Source: an uncultured Steroidobacter sp. (GTDB taxonomy: Bacteria > Pseudomonadota > Gammaproteobacteria > Steroidobacterales > Steroidobacteraceae). From it: a DNA stretch of 64,000 nucleotides. Shown here one piece after another: positions 59,838-64,000 of the stretch. The notes under the pieces are model-generated. The model worked only from the letters and a program-made list of their open reading frames with translations, was not told the DNA's origin and ran no database searches. Each line of letters starts with the position of its first letter. The first letter of the stretch is position 1. Location of the stretch: NCBI GenBank assembly GCA_938008435.1, contig CALLKK010000001.1:1-64000 (forward strand). The letters are read 5' to 3'. Position numbers and translations under genes: made by a program.

Positions 59838-61889
59838 ATGAATTGGCCGATTCGACCCTCACGCCGTCGCGACGCCGCGGATACGGACCGTCAGGCTACC
59901 CGCGCGCGCAGCGACACATCTTCGAAGCAGCAATCGACGCCGGGCTTGCCGCCGCGCAGCGCCTGGCTGACGTTTCTAGCGATCCTGGCGCTCAACTATG
60001 TCCTGATGCGCTTGCTGTTCCCGGCACCCCAGGATGCGATCACCATTCCGTACACGGTGTTCAAGCAGCAGGTGGAGCGCGGCAATGTCGAGGCAATCTA
60101 CAGCCAAGGCGCAAGCATCGAGGGACGCTTCATCGAGCCTGTCACGTGGCCGACCGAGGAGACGCTGCGCGAGGCAGCGAGGCGACGCCAAGGTCAGTCG
60201 ACGTCTTCTTTCGTCGCGCGAACGAAGCCGCAGACTTCGGATACGTTCACGACGACGCTGCCGGCCTTCGTCGATCCCGGCTTCGAAGCATTTCTCATCG
60301 AGCACGGCGTCGAGATCAGCGCGATTCCGATTCAGGACGGCAGTCCCTGGACGACATTGTTGTTCGGATTCGGACCGGCGCTGCTCATCATCGCGTTCTA
60401 CGTGTGGCTGTTTCGGCGTGCGCAGCAAGGAGGCGGACTGGGCGGCGCGCTCATGGGGATCGGCAAGAGCAAGGCGCGCCGTTACGACCAGGAAGCAGGC
60501 GTCAAGGTCACCTTCGACGATGTGGCGGGCATCGACGAAGCTGAGAACGAGCTCGTCGAGATTGTCGATTTCTTGAAAGATCCCGAGAAGTACACGCGCC
60601 TGGGCGGCACAGCGCCGAAAGGCGTGCTGCTCGTCGGTGCGCCGGGAACGGGCAAGACGCTGTTGGCGAAAGCCGTCGCGGGCGAGGCGGGTGTGCCGTT
60701 TTTTTCGATGAGCGCCTCGGAATTCGTCGAGATGATCGTCGGCGTCGGCGCGGCGCGTGTGCGCGATCTGTTCAAGGAAGCGCGCAACAATGCGCCCGCG
60801 ATCATCTTCATCGACGAGATCGATGCCATCGGACGGGCGCGCGGGCCGACGGCGATCGGCGGGGCGAGCGAGCAGGAGCAGACGCTCAATCAGATCCTCA
60901 CCGAGATGGACGGCTTCTCCGGTCGCGAAGGCGTGATCGTGCTCGCGGCAACGAATCAGCCCGACGTGCTCGATCGCGCCTTGCTGCGGCCCGGACGTTT
61001 CGACCGGCGTGTCGTGGTGAACCTCCCGGACAAGAACGGACGGGAGGCGATCCTCAAGGTGCACACGCGCAAAGTACCGTTGGCGAGCGATGTGAGCTTG
61101 GAGGAAATCGCGGCTTCGACGCCCGGGTTCTCGGGTGCGGACCTCAAGAATCTCGTCAACGAATCCGCGTTGCTCGCAGCGCGCCGCGATCAGAAGGAAG
61201 TGCGCCGCAAGGACTTCTTCGATTCGCTCGAGAAGATCGTGCTCGGACCTGAGCGACCGCTGCTCTTGAGCCGCGAGGATCGCGAGCGCATTGCCTATCA
61301 CGAGAGCGGCCATGCGATCCTAGGGCTCGTCATGCCCGGTGCCGATCCGGTCCATCGCGTGACGATCGTGCCGCGCGGTCAGGCGCTCGGCGTTACGTAT
61401 CAACGGCCACAAACCGATCGCTACAACTATCCGGAAGCTTATTTGCGCGCTCGCATCGTCGGCATGCTGGGCGGCCGTGCTGCGGAGGAAATCGTCTACG
61501 GCACGAAAACGACCGGTGCGGAGAACGACATCGAGCAGGCGACCGCGTTGGCGCGCAACATGGTGACGCGCTGGGGCATGAGCGAGAAGCTCGGTCTGGT
61601 GCAGCTCGCGCCGCGCCAGAATCCGTATCTGGGCGTGACCTACGGCTACGGCGGCGACAAGCCGTTCAGCGAGGCGACGGCGCGCATGATCGACGAAGAG
61701 GTTCAGCGCATCATCGACGAAAGCTACGAGCAGGCGAAAGCCCTGCTGCGCAAGCATCGTAAGGAGCTCGATGCGCTCGTCGAAGCATTGCTCGCGCGCG
61801 AGACGTTGGATGAGCAGGAGATCTTGCAGGTAACGGGATTGCCGCCTGCGCCGGCGCTCGAAAGCGGGCGCGTTGCCGCGGCATCGTAA
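59838..61889 (+). CDS. ftsH: ATP-dependent zinc metalloprotease FtsH (accessory copy)
   Basis: 683 aa. Two N-terminal membrane helices flank a periplasmic domain. The AAA+ domain has Walker A VGAPGTGKT (about 267-275), IIFIDEID as Walker B, and the second region of homology ATNQPDVLD. The peptidase site is HESGH (488-492) with a third ligand in a C-terminal Glu/Asp-rich segment. It degrades membrane and some cytosolic proteins. The main ftsH normally sits by rrmJ-folP, so this copy is probably an accessory, stress-related one. Confidence 0.93.
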   Translation: MNWPIRPSRRRDAADTDRQATRARSDTSSKQQSTPGLPPRSAWLTFLAILALNYVLMRLLFPAPQDAITIPYTVFKQQVERGNVEAIYSQGASIEGRFIEPVTWPTEETLREAARRRQGQSTSSFVARTKPQTSDTFTTTLPAFVDPGFEAFLIEHGVEISAIPIQDGSPWTTLLFGFGPALLIIAFYVWLFRRAQQGGGLGGALMGIGKSKARRYDQEAGVKVTFDDVAGIDEAENELVEIVDFLKDPEKYTRLGGTAPKGVLLVGAPGTGKTLLAKAVAGEAGVPFFSMSASEFVEMIVGVGAARVRDLFKEARNNAPAIIFIDEIDAIGRARGPTAIGGASEQEQTLNQILTEMDGFSGREGVIVLAATNQPDVLDRALLRPGRFDRRVVVNLPDKNGREAILKVHTRKVPLASDVSLEEIAASTPGFSGADLKNLVNESALLAARRDQKEVRRKDFFDSLEKIVLGPERPLLLSREDRERIAYHESGHAILGLVMPGADPVHRVTIVPRGQALGVTYQRPQTDRYNYPEAYLRARIVGMLGGRAAEEIVYGTKTTGAENDIEQATALARNMVTRWGMSEKLGLVQLAPRQNPYLGVTYGYGGDKPFSEATARMIDEEVQRIIDESYEQAKALLRKHRKELDALVEALLARETLDEQEILQVTGLPPAPALESGRVAAAS

Positions 61890-61901
61890 GCCGCATGGCG
61901 G

Positions 61902-62021
61902 CTAATCGAGATCGGACAGATCCATGCCGCAGTCCACGCAGCGAAAGCCCGTACGAGAGGCGGCGGTGCAAAGCAGTCGCGACGCGATTGGGAAAGGGTC
62001 GCATGCGGCGCGCGAGCGCAT
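61902..62021 (-). CDS. Possible 39-aa Cys-containing small protein
   Basis: A short ORF starting MRSRAACDPFPIASRLL and ending FRCVDCGMDLSDLD. The CVDC motif with two further cysteines recalls a half zinc ribbon. No ribosome site is convincing and codon bias cannot be judged over so few codons. It may be a remnant tail of a zinc-ribbon gene. Low certainty. Confidence 0.25.
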   Translation of the reverse strand: MRSRAACDPFPIASRLLCTAASRTGFRCVDCGMDLSDLD

Positions 62022-62061
62022 CGTAACCAGGTGAGCGGCCGTGCGCTCTTAGCAGGTGGCG

Positions 62062-62354
62062 TCAAGCAAGCAGCGGACGACCGGCGATCTGCTGAGCCGT
62101 GAGCACGAGCTCGGCGGCAAGAAGCGCTTGTTCCTGACTTTGCGCGATTTCGGTGCGCTCGACGATGTCTGCGACGAGCTGGTGCCCGAAGGGTAGCGGT
62201 ACGTTCTTGCAGTCGATGTAGCGCGTCTGCTTCTTGTCGACGAGGTAAAGGAGATGGCCGCCTGTGAGCGGCGAGGCAATATTGGCGTATTTGCGCACCT
62301 CGATGTAGCCATCGGTGCCGAGGACGAACAGGCGTCCGTCGCCCCACGTATTGC
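62062..62354 (-). pseudogene. Truncated Gfo/Idh/MocA-family oxidoreductase, C-terminal remnant
   Basis: About 97 codons read WGDGRLFVLGTDGYIEVRKY, HLLYLVDKKQTRYIDCKNVPL and FGHQLVADIVERTE..., the characteristic C-terminal domain of Gfo/Idh/MocA sugar oxidoreductases. The N-terminal NAD-binding domain (about 250 residues) is absent. Upstream of WGDG the frame runs only into random sequence in the shadow of the DUF6600 gene, whose stop abuts the remnant. It looks like a deletion scar joining two unrelated genes. Confidence 0.75.
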
Positions 62355-64000
62355 TCAACGGTGACGATCGCCGCGGGGCAGACGCGCAGCACCGCCGTCG
62401 CGCGGCGTATTTCCCCGCGGCGTTGCTTGGCGTTCTACGGGCTTCGGAGCAGGAGTGCGCACGGTATTCCCGCGATTGTTGCCGGGGTCGGACGAATCGA
62501 CGCGCGCCGGCATGGTCGGGCGCGAAGCGGGTGCAACCGTTCCGGCACTGCGGCCGCGATTCTCGGTAGGACCGGTCAGCCGCGGCTCGCTGCGCGGCGA
62601 GCTCGGAATCGTGCGACGCGGTGCGGTCGGGGTGACGGCTGGCGAGCGCTGCGGCGATGTCGAAGGCGCAAGCGACGGTCGCGGCACGGGCGCGCGTTCG
62701 CTGCTGCGATCGTTGTCGCGCCTGTCGCGGCGGATCGGCTCGATGTTCGAACGTGTGCCGAGCGTGCTCTCGCGCGCCGGAAGAGACTCGATACGGCGGC
62801 CTTGCGGCGCGAAGCTCTGACGCGTCACCTCCGGTGTCGCGCTGCGCGGTTGGCCGCGGCCGCGAGGATTGAAATCGCCGCGCTGCTTCGGCGGATCGCT
62901 GAGCAGCGGTTCGCTGCGTCGACCGGTGTTGCCGTGGGTGAAACGGCGCTCGCTGTCGCCGCCGACGCGTGCGGCAGGCCGCACGTTTCGGCGATCGTCG
63001 AGACGATGAAGCTGCGGCGGCTGTCGGATCGATCCGGCGAGAATGCTCGCACGATCGGGCGTCAGCGCAGGCGGACGCGCCTGCGGGCGCCACTGGCTGA
63101 GCTCGCGCTCATCGACTCGGAGAATGCGTCCGAGCACCGGACGGCCACCGATGAAGCGACCGTGCTGCACGGCGGTGACGGCGCGCGGATGCGTGCGATA
63201 GCGGTAGTCGAAGTCGCGATGCCGTGCGCTGTAAACGGCAGTGAAGTGCGCGTGGTTGATGATGATGGTGTTCGACACATTGACGTGCCGGATGTAGCGC
63301 GGCGAATGCCGGTACGCCGGGATGTAGATCTCGCGCGGCGCGAGCGGAAACCAGCCGACGTTGCCGAACGACACGGAGACGCTCATGTGCGGGCTCCCGA
63401 GCCAGCCGACCAGTGCGGGCGCATACACGGGACGGTAGTGTTTCGGCCCCGGCACCCAGCACCATCGTTCGCGCACGTATGCCCAACGACCGTAGTGGAA
63501 CGGCGCGAATCCCCACGGCGCGTGATCCACCCAGGTCCAGCCCCACGGTGCAACCCATACCCAGCGACCGTCGCGGTACGGCGCCCAATCGAGTGCCACG
63601 TACCGCGGCCGCCAGACGTAGCCGTATTCGGGCTCGTGATGCCAATCGCCGTAAGGATCGAGGTCCTCGTAGCCCACGACATCTTGCGAGACGTATTCAG
63701 TGGAGCGTGCTTGAACGGCGCGCTGCTCGCGTTCCAGCGCCCAGCGCTCGAACTCGTTGCGCGGACCGAGCGGCTCGATTCGCACCGCCAAGGGCTCGAG
63801 GCCGGCGAAGATGCCGCGCTCCTCTGCGCGCACGAGCTGGGTGACGCCGTCGCCGAATGCTTCGGCTGCGCCATGCCGCGTCTCGACGATGGTGCGGTCC
63901 GTTTGCGAATCCACGGCGAGGTGATACTCGCCGGGCTCGCGTAGCTCGACCGCGACGTTCGGGGTTTCGATACGGATCTGCTCGTGTTCGGCGCGCCGGC
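62355..64000 (-). CDS. DUF6600 / FecR-like secreted protein (N-terminus beyond window)
   Basis: At least 548 residues; the frame stays open to the window edge, so the real start lies upstream. The N-terminal visible part (IRIETPNVAVELREPGEYHLAVDS) is FecR-like. Then comes a region with repeated Trp/Tyr motifs (DPYGDWHHEPEYGYVWRPR, WVWVAPWGWTWVDHAPWGFAPFHYG) typical of DUF6600. The last 250 residues are Pro/Arg/Ser-rich and low-complexity. It is probably periplasmic or surface-exposed. It may have lost part of its original 3' neighbour, an oxidoreductase gene. Confidence 0.82.
   Translation of the reverse strand, partial: RRAEHEQIRIETPNVAVELREPGEYHLAVDSQTDRTIVETRHGAAEAFGDGVTQLVRAEERGIFAGLEPLAVRIEPLGPRNEFERWALEREQRAVQARSTEYVSQDVVGYEDLDPYGDWHHEPEYGYVWRPRYVALDWAPYRDGRWVWVAPWGWTWVDHAPWGFAPFHYGRWAYVRERWCWVPGPKHYRPVYAPALVGWLGSPHMSVSVSFGNVGWFPLAPREIYIPAYRHSPRYIRHVNVSNTIIINHAHFTAVYSARHRDFDYRYRTHPRAVTAVQHGRFIGGRPVLGRILRVDERELSQWRPQARPPALTPDRASILAGSIRQPPQLHRLDDRRNVRPAARVGGDSERRFTHGNTGRRSEPLLSDPPKQRGDFNPRGRGQPRSATPEVTRQSFAPQGRRIESLPARESTLGTRSNIEPIRRDRRDNDRSSERAPVPRPSLAPSTSPQRSPAVTPTAPRRTIPSSPRSEPRLTGPTENRGRSAGTVAPASRPTMPARVDSSDPGNNRGNTVRTPAPKPVERQATPRGNTPRDGGAARLPRGDRHR

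Noticed and set aside
62361..63944. 527-aa plus-strand ORF opposite the DUF6600 gene
   Set aside because: The minus strand has the Trp/Tyr-rich DUF6600 motifs and FecR-like continuation to the window edge; the plus frame is a shadow.

Overview
The window is high-GC chromosomal DNA whose gene content fits a gammaproteobacterium. The clues are a lexA-imuA-imuB-dnaE2 mutagenesis cassette, the order plsY / birA-coaX / SPOR-domain gene, and an unlinked tRNA-Thr with an encoded CCA. A relative of the Steroidobacter/Nevskia/Xanthomonas side of the class is my inference from gene order, not a taxonomic assignment. No insertion sequence, prophage or CRISPR array was recognised.

Layout. (1) 1-760: the 3' end of a 23S rRNA gene, 5S rRNA and a strong terminator. 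(2) 1200-7090: the SOS cassette dnaE2-imuB-imuA-lexA on the minus strand behind a 24-bp palindromic operator. (3) 7213-46369: a 39-kb exopolysaccharide (EPS) locus in several transcription units. It encodes a receiver-less sigma-54 activator, a GDP-mannose dehydrogenase-like enzyme, five GT4 and two GT2 glycosyltransferases, two PMT-like membrane glycosyltransferases, a Wza-like exporter, a beta-barrel, a chain-length regulator plus tyrosine autokinase, an AsnB-like amidotransferase, a Wzx flippase, a Wzy/ligase, three methyltransferases, an adenylate-forming CapK-like enzyme, a GlpD-like flavoprotein with an SDR, a Ser/Thr kinase with a periplasmic Calx-beta domain, and two polysaccharide lyase-type proteins. 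No priming phosphoglycosyltransferase and no exosortase are visible. (4) 46562-51372: housekeeping genes (CtlX-like hydrolase, plsY, birA, coaX, a small cytochrome c, a SPOR protein) and tRNA-Thr. (5) 51433-64000: a glucosidase/glycosyltransferase pair, a P2-type Ca-ATPase, a PII-like protein with two DUF1538 membrane proteins, an accessory FtsH, a truncated oxidoreductase remnant and a DUF6600/FecR-like gene that runs off the window end.

How it fits together. The EPS genes look like a Wzx/Wzy-type pathway making a polymer that probably contains uronic acid, possibly amidated or methylated, exported through the Wza-like protein with length set by the Wzz/BY-kinase pair. Sequences with correct sigma-54 spacing (-24/-12) precede the first EPS gene, the export operon and the flippase operon. 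Together with the adjacent activator gene this suggests that the locus is a sigma-54 regulon. Several proteins in the locus keep their fold but have lost catalytic residues: a HAD/P-loop fusion and one of the two GT2 enzymes. Short GC-rich heptamer repeats sit at or inside several gene ends.
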